Origin: Euprymna scolopes
Taxonomy: Eukaryota; Mollusca; Cephalopoda; Sepiida; Sepiolidae
NCBI GenBank assembly: GCA_024364805.1
Contig: CM044490.1
Span: forward strand, 11,509,057 to 11,540,282
DNA length: 31,226 bases
Reading direction: 5' to 3'
The notes beneath the pieces were generated by a model. It was not told the DNA's origin. It made no database searches and saw only the letters and a list, made by a program, of their open reading frames with translations. The translations under genes were made by a program, and so were the position numbers. Below are positions 21,031 through 31,190 of this stretch, in pieces; positions within the stretch are counted from its first letter, which is position 1, and each line of letters begins with the position of its first letter.

Positions 21031-22802
21031 GAGTCTTTTGTAAGGCGCCAATTTATTTTTGATAAATTTTCTTGGAAATTATTGACTATTTTCGGTGTAC
21101 TGTCATCTGGAAATTCATATTGCGGTTGTAGCTAGACGGAAACACATGCCGCACGACGTGTGATACAAATAAATCTAATAAAAAACATTTGAGGCATATA
21201 TAATTTCAGGAAATTTTATAAACTAGACACTTCGTAAGTAATAGTTTACTCCATTACGTTATTTTTGTTGATAAATAATACGCAATATGTACATTGAAAA
21301 ACTACGTATAATAAACATATGTGAAAGTAATATAAGGTGCGTTATTTTCGAAATGCGCTTTTATTGAATCCTTAGGGTTGTGTATATTATGTCCTTTGCT
21401 TAAGCTATATACGCGCAAGCCACTTAGCCAATAAGATTAAAATGTATTTAAATAGTGAATCTCAACAATCAATTGTTATTATAAACTATATATTTCTATT
21501 AAAATATTTTAAGACGATGCATTTCTCTTTATATTTCATCGCTTCTAATGTTTTAAAGACAGCTGTAAGCTTTCATTAAGTAATACCACCTTCTCCTTTT
21601 TAAATTTTCTGAAAAAATGCCTAGTGCATAGATCGACAAAATAGAGAAGGTTCAATGTGTTGGTCGACGTTGGCCATGGGTGTAGTCTTCCTCTTTCGAT
21701 AAAAAAACACCGTAAGGAAGGGTGTGTGAATATCATTTGTATGAAGAGCTAGTGTGGTTTTATACAAGCAATGCCCAATAATTGTAGAAGTGTGTATGAC
21801 TCAATGCTCAATATTGGGCCACTTACGTAAGAGAGGTGTTTAACACGTTAATGAGTAGAAGATTGTAAGTGTTACAACATATTCAATTATGAGATGTTAT
21901 TCCTAGAGAATTCTTCTCTGTAACAGTTTGTCTTCTTATTCATCGTATAATCACTTCAGTTCATCATTTTTTACTGTATGTAATTTTCCAACAAAACTCC
22001 GTATATATTCAATAGAACATATTCTACGTGATACGAATATGTTCTATAGTAGTCAGATTTTCTGCTACGTTTGTGATCTATTTCATTCTATGAAACTGTT
22101 ATATTTTTGATTCATACGTATTTATTATTTGAATCATGGGGGTTGTGAAACTGCACTGTACACGCTCTGGGTCATATTTATATCGACTGTCGACGCCGTC
22201 TTCGTCGATTAATTTATTAATTCAACTCTGATTGTTCAATGATTCTGGATATAAACTAAACCATGATTAGCTTTCAGTAGCGTTCAAAATGAAACTGTCA
22301 ACCTAGGAGTCTTTGTCTCAACTAACTAAGCGTCCGATTAACTCAACTCTTCGTCAATTGTTCGATTCTTAGTCCGTTGTTCAGTCTGTTTTCATACGCC
22401 ATTCCTCACAATAAAATTTAACCCAAAATTTGTTTCGCTTTTTCTGAGTTACAGAAAAATTGTATATTAATAAGTTCTTCTATTACCTGCTAAACCTATT
22501 TGTTTCTTTTTTCCAACCTCTCAAAAACTCTAGGGTATCAGTCAAATTTAGTTTAACAAAATTACTCGTTAACTACAAAGTATCCATTATATGAAACATT
22601 CTGAGGTTCTTGTATGGATTATATTCTAACAATTTTACTAGCGTTTAGGTTTGCGGAGCTGATATTTAATTTATAAAATATCAATTTAAACACTGCCCGT
22701 TCAATTAAAATTAGTAACAATACGTCTCTTCAAAATGGCAAATCATAGCATTTAAGCGTTTTATATTATTTGATTGGAATTCATTATTGCAAAGAGTATT
22801 AT
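21031..22802. other. Anonymous AT-rich DNA with one perfect hairpin
   Basis: No host gene is recognised. A minus-strand open frame at 21545-21736 (63 codons) has a mixed composition (RGRLHPWPTSTNTLNLLYF) but no family I can name. A perfect hairpin lies at 22012-22047. The stretch 22140-22400 is GC-richer with repeated AACTC-type words and could be an old repeat I do not recognise. Confidence 0.45.
22012..22047. repeat. Perfect 13-bp inverted repeat, 10-base loop
   Basis: ATAGAACATATTC (22012-22024) and GAATATGTTCTAT (22035-22047) are exact reverse complements around the loop TACGTGATAC. Confidence 0.9.
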
Positions 22803-23165
22803 TTTTTTATTTATTTATTGGAGACTATTATCCTCATCTTTCTTAGATGTTGTTTCACGAAGTTTCGACCAACTATTACGTTGGCTTCCTCTAGGATAAG
22901 GACTCCGAATCTCCAGGTGAGAATTGTCTGAATATACCGGTTGTAATCCTACCAAAAGTAGCCCAGAGTATTACTTGGCCAAAACATGGTGAGATGACAA
23001 CTATTATGACTGACAGCAATTGCTGAGAATACATGTAGGAGATTCGAATTTCCTATCCCGTCGCGTTTACACTTGATTAAGACCAGATGAATAGTTGGCC
23101 GAACCGCCGTGAAACAACAACTATGAAAGATGCAAATAATCGTATGCAATAAATAAATTAATTTA
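22803..23165. repeat. Tail-out inverted pair of SINE-like repeats plus a tandem partial copy
   Basis: On the minus strand the left half reads GGAGATTCGGAGTCC, CCAACGTAATAGTTGG, TCGAAACTTCGTGAAACAAC, AAGAAAGATG, then an AATAAATAAATAA tail at 22803-22819. On the plus strand the right half reads GGAGATTCGAATTTCC, GAATAGTTGGCCGAAC, CGTGAAACAACAACTATG, AAAGATGC, then AATAAATAAATTA (23148-23160). These are the same unit in opposite orientation with both tails outward. A third partial copy (plus strand, TTACTTGGCCAAAACATGG near 22970-22988) lies 120 bp before the matching point of the right half. The tails suggest a retroposed element. The B-box-like GATTCGAAT words may reflect a tRNA-related head, but this is uncertain. 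Confidence 0.6.
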
Positions 23166-23364
23166 ATCATGATTTAATCATCTCTGTTGTATTCCTCCTA
23201 TTATCATATATTACGATCGTTTAACGGGAATGAAGCAAACGTGATTGTTCTGCGTTTTTTTGTTCTCGAGCGGATAAGTAAAACTTATATTTTTGTCCTC
23301 ATAGTCAATGTGTTATGTTTGATGATATTTAAATAGCTTTGCACCATTTATTTTCATTAAACCC
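23166..23364. other. Anonymous DNA, possible LINE 3' flank
   Basis: It lies just downstream (on the minus strand) of the third LINE family remnant. The family's last C-terminal residues and 3' UTR are expected here but could not be recognised. Confidence 0.3.
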
Positions 23365-24790
23365 AGACAATCATACACAAAACTCTACTTGGAGCTCTGT
23401 GGCGAATTCCGTGTATTTGCTCCGCATCTCCGTCTCTTTTGAACAGCAAAACCTACAAACTGCCAGTAGTTCTTCTTCACAATAACTAATAAGACATCGA
23501 GTCATCTTGCTTGGATAGTTTATCCGTTTGTATATCCGTGTCCCATATGACATTCATTCTCCTAGACTGCCTCTGATTTGGGCTTGTACCGTGTTTTAGT
23601 GTGATCAGAATGCAGTTGTTTGTCAAACTGCCACAATACCGCCGTTTACGCTGGATAACATATGTTATATTTTCTTTTTGAACTGTTTCTTGCCTTCATT
23701 TAATGGTTGGTTTACTGTTTCGTAACTTAGTCCGCAGGCTATGCATTAGGTGTTTTGTTGTGTCTTGCCAATCATTGCTTTGGTGTTTTTTTTAAATAAT
23801 TTCGTTATCTTGTGCAGCTGATATTAATGATTCAGCTTATCTTGTTGGATTTCCTTTTGTAGCTATTTACAGGTGTTCTCGTTAATCTATTCTTTTCTCG
23901 TACTTTCCACAGACTTCTATACTGACCAGCCCCCTTTCCCTCCTCTTTGCTTTTAACATACAGTCAGTTAGTATTATTATTTGAGTGAAGGGCATTGTTC
24001 ATCGTCATGGATTTCCTAGTCTTCTGGTCGAGAGTTTATAAATGGTCCAGCGTATCTTATTAACGACACCGCCCCCGTGTTTATTTCCTTCATTATTTTT
24101 CTACTGTATATTTTACTAACGAACGATGTTCCTGACTTCTGAGCTATTCGTTTTCAATGTTCTTTTCCATTTTCGTTATATTGATGGTGCCTGCTTTCCA
24201 CACCTCCAATTATTAGTAGCTATCATGTTCGTTTTGTGTTCTCCTCTTTGTATGATTGAGTACTGCTATACCATATGTTGCTTTTTCTCCTTCCCATGGT
24301 CAGCGGTGTGTACGTTTCCATACCGATTTCCATATGAATATTCTGGATACAAATTCCGGTCATGTTCATTCGTGTTAATACGCGGTAGTTGTTTTGTAAA
24401 CAGTTTCAGGTTATCCATGTACATAACGTGGTTCATTCTTTCTTCTATATTTTGGAAAATATATTTGGCTTGCAATTTTCGTCGCATATTTTCCAGGAGC
24501 ATCTTGGCTATAATAAAGAGTAGTGGTGATAGAGAAATAACTTGGAAGATTTCTCTTTATATTTTGATTTGAGTTATGTATTGGACATCCGCCCTTATTT
24601 AAAATCGCATTGTTTTCATTGCATGTTTTACTAATTTATTATCTGACTTGATATTTTGTATTTTCTTAGACATTCTATTCTCTATGCTTTCTTATTGTCT
24701 ATCCGTGCTATGGCTAAGGTATTTTTTTTATAATTTTACCCTTTTTTTCAGATTATTTAGTGTATATATAAAAAATAAACCTGGACTCCT
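23365..24790 (-). mobile_element. Heavily decayed LINE of a third family, RT to C-terminus
   Basis: A minus-strand remnant recognisable only by reading several frames. In order: ARIDNKKA*RIECLRKYKISSQIIN (about 24720-24630; family WIDYKKAYDSV...IIECLKIYKIS), LVKHAMKT, REIFQVISLSPLLFIIA (about 24556-24506; family RGIFQGDSLSPLLFVIA), MNHVMYMDNLKLFTK (about 24436; the catalytic YMDD reads YMDN), IHMEIGMETYTPLTMGRRK, AVSLIRYAGPFI (about 24072), RERGLVSIEVC, AAQDN, RYKPKSEAV*ENECH, IWDTDIQTDKL (about 23550), and SKETEMRSKYTEFATELQVEF (about 23440-23380). The family C-terminus normally reads ILWD..IQTDK.I.ARRPDI...DVA.PAD..V..KE.EK..KY. There are many stops and shifts. Its sequence is unrelated to L1-L7. 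Proteins of this kind are often labelled as R2- or LINE-type reverse transcriptases, but the clade is left open. Confidence 0.7.
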
Positions 24791-25520
24791 TATTGTTTCT
24801 AGTTGGCGCATTATATGTTCCTGTGGGAGTAGTCATCAGTTATGAATCGAATGATACATGTGTCATTCACTTTATTATTGTTGGCTCACAAGGAGATTGT
24901 ACACAGGCCATAAAGGATCATCCCTTGAAAAAATCCTATGGTGTTCCCTGTGTCAATAAAATCCGCAAATATATAAGCAATGTCGCAACAGTCGATTAAC
25001 ATTGATTTCCAGTTAACAGCGGGCATTGGTCTCCACTGTAATATGAGTGGCAACAATCCCCCCAAAGTCCTAGTTCTGTGGAACGTGTCCAGCGGAGGTC
25101 TACTCAGCGCTATCTTCTTTGTCTTTCAATCGCCCTTGATCCTTCTCGGCTATTTGATATAATTCGTTTGGGGAAATGACTTATTATTATTATTAGTAGT
25201 AGTAGTAGTATTATTGGCCCACATGGAGCTTTCATACAAATCAATAAACACTCTGATTGAAAACCTATGGTATTTGCTGGAAGCTGAGTTACAACAAGTC
25301 TCCCCATACGTCCAGCTCTCTCCACTCCCTACGTAGGCATTTGCAAATGAATTTGCGTCATCGCAACATCCTGTTACTATTAATTTCTCGCTGGCATTGG
25401 GCATTGGTTTTTCTATTGAATGGAACCGTGATAAAACAATGAGAGGGGATGCATGATGGGGGTGTAGAACTTATAGATATGCAGCTTCGGTGTTCTTCAT
25501 TCGCTGTAACGCTTCCTCGT
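24791..25520. other. Unassigned, GC-richer stretch between LINE remnant and trinucleotide array
   Basis: Open frames exist on both strands (24793-24999 plus, 25150-25404 minus). They lack recognisable domains or splice structure. The stretch may hold the decayed N-terminal part of the 23.4-24.8 kb LINE, but I found no matching motif. A (TTA)n(GTA)n tract lies at 25181-25215. Confidence 0.35.
25181..25215. repeat. (TTA)n(GTA)n trinucleotide repeat
   Basis: TTA units switch to GTA units and back. Confidence 0.9.
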
Positions 25521-25588
25521 TATATTTTTTCTTCTTTTTCTTCTTCTCCTTCTTATTATTACTATTATTATTTTCATTATTATTATTA

Positions 25589-25642
<54 letters not shown>
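25521..25642. repeat. (TTC)n then (TTA)n trinucleotide array
   Basis: Pyrimidine-rich TTC units run from about 25527, giving way to interrupted and then pure TTA/ATT units to 25642. Frames through it give poly-Y, poly-L or poly-N peptides, which are artefacts. Confidence 0.95.
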
Positions 25643-25643
<1 letters not shown>

Positions 25644-26225
25644 GTTGCCTTTTCATGGATGGAAATAAGAAATTAGCTCTCATTTGTTGACGAATGTAAA
25701 CTGATGATCGCATTTGACATTGCAAGTCACATCAAATATAATTTCAATCGGCGGAATGCTGATGAGTTGATTTCGCTTAAATGCAACCTCGCCAAAAACT
25801 GTCTCGTCTGTCTAAGCTTTTATGAACAGAAATTTACTCTGCATAAATTGCTATTTTATATGCCAATCATGATTTCCTAACAGCGTACGCCGTAAAGAAT
25901 TTTGTCTGAAAGATTTATAAATGTTTGGGTAAATTTATATCTACTTTACTTATTAGTGGCGCACATTTCCAGGTTTTTTAGTAAACCTATTTACAAGAAT
26001 AAACGCATCGTTGCAAAAAATTCTGTTTTTGGTTGTTCTAAAAATGCAGACAAATATAATGCGAGAATTAAACTTCTAATTCACACGTATAATCATGTAA
26101 TATGATGTATTGGTGAGGCTACTTAAAATGTGCATAAAAATGCTGACGTGATATCTGATTTGGAAGAGCAAAATCTCATTTCAAAGGCACATGGTCACTT
26201 GTAAAGGACATAATCAAACATAGGC

Positions 26226-26226
<1 letters not shown>
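25643..26226. other. Anonymous AT-rich DNA
   Basis: No coding similarity or repeat was recognised. The frame at 25902-26105 is a low-complexity translation. Confidence 0.45.

Positions 26227-26322
<96 letters not shown>
26227..26322. repeat. (TA)n microsatellite, ~96 bp
   Basis: Uninterrupted TA dinucleotides. Confidence 0.97.
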
Positions 26323-26323
<1 letters not shown>

Positions 26324-26417
26324 TAACAAACTACCACACCGTTGCCCGGGATGCATGTTCAACGAATGTTGCAAACTCTTATATTTTCATTGATATTTAA
26401 ATCGGTGAGATCCTTCA

Positions 26418-26777
26418 TTGCCAATCAAATCGATTAATTTTCTGCTCCAGTTTGGAAAGCATCGAGTTGCCCTGGGAGAAACTTTACATATCTCTCGCGG
26501 TGGTTTAGTTAATAAGACATTGTTGTACGCATTCAAGCGAACCTTTGGTTCATTTTATGCATTGTTTTTTTATAAAAGGGCTGGCATTATTTTATTTAAA
26601 ATTCAAAAGTCAAGTATAATCCATCAATTGTTCTTTAAACAAGAAACATTTTTTAAGACTGCTAATTTCATAGGCCTGGGGTTTCTAATTGTCCAGTTAA
26701 TATGCCTTGAATTTAGTATAAAAATGAAAAGTAAAATATTATGCAATAGTGCTTTAGACAGAAACATTTATTTGTAA
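26418..26777 (+). other. Open frame of 119 codons, unrecognised
   Basis: An ATG-started frame with a hydrophobic, K/F/I-rich composition expected from AT-rich DNA. No domain, signal or neighbour supports a gene. Length alone is mildly unusual for this base composition. Flanking DNA from 26323 to 27019 has no other recognised content. Confidence 0.15.
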
Positions 26778-27017
26778 CATCATGTCATGTCAAAAACTGG
26801 CTATTAATTTAACAACTGTTCTGTAATATCAACAATTTCTAAAATGTTTGTTATTGTTCCTTTATTGGATTATTCCGATTATCAATACACATAACTATAA
26901 ACAGTGTTTCTTCAAAAATATAAATTACCTTTGTCTGAGATTTTATTACCAGACGGGCCTGGAGTTTTCGAGTCTATAAGGAGCACAAAAGCACACAATT
27001 TCATTATATGGAAGTTG

Positions 27018-27019
<2 letters not shown>

Positions 27020-27060
<41 letters not shown>

Positions 27061-27082
27061 TAGATAGATAGATAGATAGATA

Positions 27083-27123
<41 letters not shown>
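27020..27123. repeat. (TA)n - (GATA)n - (TA)n compound microsatellite
   Basis: (TA)n to about 27058, six GATA units at 27059-27082, then a second (TA)n run from about 27090 to 27123. Confidence 0.95.
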
Positions 27124-27127
<4 letters not shown>

Positions 27128-27186
27128 GGTAAAACTGGTAATTAGTAAAACCTTGAAAAGAGTGCTCAATACTATTACAAAGCAAA

Positions 27187-27559
27187 TATGTATTTTATTT
27201 TTTATTACCGTTGTATCTGTTTGCTACATATGTTTCAGATGTTGGACCATGTTTACGATTCAACAGCCTCGTCAGACCTCACAGCTGTGGTTGTTTGTTA
27301 TTGGAAAAAAGTGTATTTAAGAAAAAAAGGAAAGAGAGGAAACTGGAGAGGCGGGTGTGGAAATATTTCAGTTTTTAAGGTTAAAAATACATTAGATTGT
27401 ATTGTGTGAGGGGGGTAGCAGAATAAGGTAGGCGTAGGTGGAGATATATGGATATAGGGAGGGGAACGTGAAGAGAGGATGATCAAGAGAAAAGTAAGGG
27501 GTAAGGAGAGGAAAGGGGAGTTCAATAGTTTGGTTTTAAATTTTAACTGGCTTTTGGAT
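27187..27559 (+). repeat. Left arm of a large inverted repeat
   Basis: This ~373-bp unit is matched in reverse complement by 28173-28537. Shared landmarks in order are ATTACCGTT, TACATATGTTTCAGATGTTGG, CATGTTTACGATTCAACA, GAGAGGCGGGTGT, ACATTAGATTGTATTGTGTG, GGAGATATATGGATAT, GAGAGGATGATCAAG, and TTTTAACTGGCTTTTGG. The plus strand is purine-rich through its centre. A (TA)n array lies just outside the outer end. No coding capacity was recognised. Confidence 0.85.
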
Positions 27560-28172
27560 TGTGTGTCTATATATTGCTACCTGCTTATATTCCTAGTAAC
27601 ATTTATTAATATCTATATTTATGTAACTGCATATACGTTTGTAAGAGTAGACACATGTGTAAGTGTACGTCTGTGTGTACGTACATCTTCTTACTGGATA
27701 CATTATCTCCACATATATGTATATAAGTGGGCGCGTGTGTATATATATACATATATATGTATATATGTGGCTATATATTTTTGTGAATGTATATATATAT
27801 GTATAATTGTTGTGTATATATGAGTATGCCTACTTATGAATCCATGTATAACTGCATTTACTTTGTTTGTATATATCTGCGTGTGCCTATGTGTCTGTAT
27901 GTGTACGTCTAGGTGTACATATGTCTGTATATGCATATATGCAGTTGTGCGCGTGCGTTAAACTATGTAATGAAAACCATTATAAACAGCAAAGAACAAG
28001 CCGCCGTGTAACGACTACGAACATTTAAACGAACCCCGTATGTGCAAAAAAATCACATCTACACTAACCCTTACCCCCCTATCTCTCGCTTCCCCCTCGA
28101 TCTTCCTCTCTGTCCTGTTTGTGATCCCTCTCTCTTTCCCTCTCCCATCTATTTAATATACCTTGCTGAAAA
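27560..28172. other. Spacer of the inverted repeat, TA/TG-rich and pyrimidine-rich
   Basis: It holds an interrupted TATA/TGTG simple-sequence zone (about 27610-27950) and a C/T-rich stretch at 28060-28150. That stretch resembles the nearby right arm and may be a partial duplicate of it. Open frames here are simple-sequence artefacts. Confidence 0.5.
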
Positions 28173-28537
28173 ACCAAAAGCCAGTTAAAATTTAAAACAA
28201 AAATATTGAAACTTCTCCCTTCCTCTCTTACCTCTTTACTTTTCCCTTGATCATCCTCTCTCCACCCCTCCATATATCCATATATCTCCACTCACGCCTA
28301 CATGAATCTGCTACCCTCACACACACAATACAATCTAATGTATCTTTAACCTTCAAAACTGAAATATCGTCAACACCCGCCTCTCCCCTTTCCTTTCTTT
28401 CTTTTTTTCTATAAAACACTTTTTTCTAATAATTAAGATGCAATACTGGGAGGCCTGACGACTTGGATCGTAAACATGAACCAACATCTGAAATATATGT
28501 AGCCAAACAGATAAAACGGTAATGAAATATAAAACAT
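28173..28537 (-). repeat. Right arm of a large inverted repeat
   Basis: Reverse-complement copy of 27187-27559, by eye about three-quarters to four-fifths identical with small indels. It contains the fuller internal hairpin remnant GTTGGTTCATGTTTACGATCCAA. A (TA)n array adjoins its outer end, as for the left arm. Confidence 0.85.
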
Positions 28538-28649
28538 ATATATATATGCATATATATATATATATTTATATATACATATATATATACATATATGTATATA
28601 TATATATTTATATATGCATATATAAACATATATACATATATGCATATGC

Positions 28650-28721
<72 letters not shown>
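28538..28721. repeat. TA-rich compound microsatellite
   Basis: TATA with regular CATA/GTATA interruptions, becoming pure (AT)n from about 28667. Confidence 0.95.
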
Positions 28722-28724
<3 letters not shown>

Positions 28725-30461
28725 TTTTGGTTGTACGCATTTGTACGCAGGTGAAAATACTTATGCACAACATTTTCTACATATTTTGAAATAGACACCT
28801 TCCATGGTCGAACATCGTAAAAACGCAAACTAAAAATGAATATATGTTGTTTCACCAAGCCGAATCAATTGAAAAACAAGACAGAAGACCACTTCAACAA
28901 AGAGATGATTTTCAGTGTCTTGGCAGCGACAGCGAATGTACCGGAATATATGAAGAAAAACATGTGTAGAACCGAAGTGGAGACGCTGCTGCTCTATCGT
29001 TTATCAACACGGACTTTCAGTACAACCCCCTTCCCCCCAAAAAAATATGAAAGCATGTTTGATTAAACTTACACAAAGATGCTCCGAGGAGTGTTAAAAA
29101 AAACCGGGAAACAGACACAAACATTAGCCGGAGCAATGATCGGCTTCCCATGATAATTTCAGTAATAAGAGAAAAAAAACGCGATATGCCATACATTACT
29201 GCTGATAAAAATTAGAACTTCAGTGATGTCATGCTGTCGGATCCTTACCACGCGTTGTTTAGCTTATGTCAGGACTTTTCTTTTTCTTGATTCCCGGAAA
29301 ATCTTGAAATGCCACTCTAAACTAAATATTAAAAGTGGTAAGAAACAACGTATTATACGTTTTTGAACTTTGAAATTCTATTTAATTATCCTATATAGAG
29401 ATTACGATTATATTGAAGATGTTTAATCTGCAATAAACTAAAAAGATTGGCTCCCAAATATTAACGTTTTCATTGTTATATAGAAAAGAATTCCGGAAAT
29501 TTATTGAACGAATTAAGCGAGCTTATATTTTGCAAACGTTTTTTTTTTCCGCAATTTTCTTTCATAATTAACTGTAATAAATAAGGCGTGCTCATTTTGC
29601 TTCTGAACTCTTCCATATATAAATATATGAAATGCATCTGTTTCTATTCTCACCAAAAACAAAACACAAAAATAAATAATAATGATGTGTAACATACGTA
29701 AATGTTAATACATTGAAGAAAACTTCCTATTTTTAGAATTGTACATTTTCATTTGTGTAAATCTAACTATTTTGCACTTGTTTGGCTTGTTTTTTTTTAA
29801 TATTTCGCTTCAAATATTTAGTAAAATACGGCACCGCAGTTGAGGGAAAAATTGGACACGATGACTTCCTGCAAACCTTTAAAAAACACATAGCTCTCAC
29901 ATTACAAAATATTTTTTAAGAATAATTGGTCTGACATAGGTTCCCCCAACCATTTCATTTTTATTTGCTTATTCTAAATCATCGTAGCGATTATTAGGAG
30001 TTTAACCTTATATTCCGAATTAAAACTTTCTATAACAGTGCCATATTTTGGACCACTCTCGTTATTAACGTTATCAAAATTATTTAACTTATTTATTTCA
30101 ATTCTGTGCCGTATTTCCACGTCACTTATCATACATCGCACGCTTAGCGTTTATATTAACATATTAACATAGAAATGATATTACACACCTTGCCACGAGA
30201 GAAGGGACACCTTTACAGACTAGTTGCAGAATTAACACTGACGTTGTAATATAAGTGGGTGTAATTTATTATAACGTCATCATTCGAAATTGCGTACCAA
30301 CTATTACAGTTATTTTTACTACTACCTAAAATGTATTTTTGATATTTAAATTAAGCCCGCACTCTATGACAGGAAACATGGGATAATTGCTCTGTTCGAA
30401 GCAATGTTTTGGTTGTTTCAATGTTGACACGTAAGGTGAAGGTACAGAATACTCACAGAAC
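28722..30461. other. Anonymous DNA with one unassigned open frame
   Basis: A plus-strand frame of 76 codons at 28836-29066 (NKTEDHFNKEMIFSVLAATA onward) has a mixed, less AT-driven composition, but no family I recognise and no splice evidence. The rest is AT-rich and featureless. Confidence 0.35.
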
Positions 30462-30976
30462 AGAAGATGCCCTTTTCTCTTCCCTGCAACCTCTATATCA
30501 CAGAAGAGTTGTTGCGAGTTTGTATCTGATGTATATTTATTTTCATGGAAAATGTTCGACTGAGTGTCAGTCTATGGTCCCCTCTCGCCAAACTTTCACA
30601 AGAAATGATCGTCTCGCTGAAAACACTATCAATAATTCCCCCCAAACTTTATCTGTGCCTAAACCTAAACGTAAATTCCATGAACAAAGCTTCTTTCTTA
30701 GAACTGCACGCCTGTGGAACTGTCTTCCGTTTTCCTGCTTTCCGGCTGACTACAATATGGTTGTGTTCAGGTCTAACGTAAAAAAATATTAATGAGCCGT
30801 TCCATATAAGTTATCCAATTTACCGAATTTTCATTACTAATGATTACTATCTTGTCCAATGTCTACAGTACACTTTAAACCCTTATCCCTGAGTGGTCAC
30901 TTGGCCTTGATAATGTGGTGATGCCTGTGTAAAAAAGAACATAATAACATCCGCATGAAAAAAGGAGTCAATAAAT
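30462..30976 (+). mobile_element. LINE copy L7 (CR1/Jockey-like), short 5'-truncated tail
   Basis: A plus-strand C-terminal fragment, open from the truncation to its stop: EDALFSSLQPLYHRRVVASL, YIYFHGKCSTECQSMVPSRQ, TFTRNDRLAENTINN, KPKRKFHEQSFFLRTARLWN, CLPFSCF, ending NVKKY* at 30790-30792. The ~50 codons upstream in the same frame (from 30409) do not match the family. The 3' UTR ends with CCCTTATCCCTGAGTGG, a GGCCTTGATAATG word and GATGCCTGTGTAAAAAA, then an AATAA-type tail to about 30976. Protein and 3' UTR place it with L4 and L5. It encodes only about the last 110 residues. Confidence 0.85.
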
Positions 30977-31190
30977 TTTATGTTGTTACTTAAGCAGGGT
31001 ACATTTTGTTCACTGGGATCCAGTGCCCGCTATTTTAATAATGCGGAAGTTGCTTCCGCTAAAAAGCGGAGTTTAAATTATGTGCGTGATTCTTTTTTCA
31101 CACCTGAGGTTTGCGGCATATGACACAGCAACACAGTGGTACACGCATCTTGTTAGGTTTATATCTATTAGATCGTGATCGTTTTATCTT
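30977..31190. other. Short unique stretch with clustered hairpins
   Basis: 31011-31025 is CACTGG-GAT-CCAGTG. 31043-31059 is GCGGAAG-TTG-CTTCCGC. The right arm of the second can pair instead with GCGGA at 31066-31070. No gene was seen. Confidence 0.5.

Noticed and set aside
24126-24572. 148-codon plus-strand open frame, membrane-like
   Set aside because: It overlaps the minus-strand LINE with SLSPLLF and YMDN motifs. The hydrophobic look comes from antisense AT-rich codons.
25449-25725. Poly-Y, poly-L and poly-N frames
   Set aside because: Translations of the TTC/TTA trinucleotide array in different frames. There is no evidence of a polyglutamine- or polyasparagine-type gene.
27187-28537. 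Terminal repeats of an LTR-type element
   Set aside because: The copies are inverted rather than direct, and no coding region lies between them.
28426-28858. Long tyrosine/isoleucine repeat frames around 28.5-28.8 kb, and similar ones at 26.9-27.2 kb
   Set aside because: These are translations of TA microsatellites with no real protein character.
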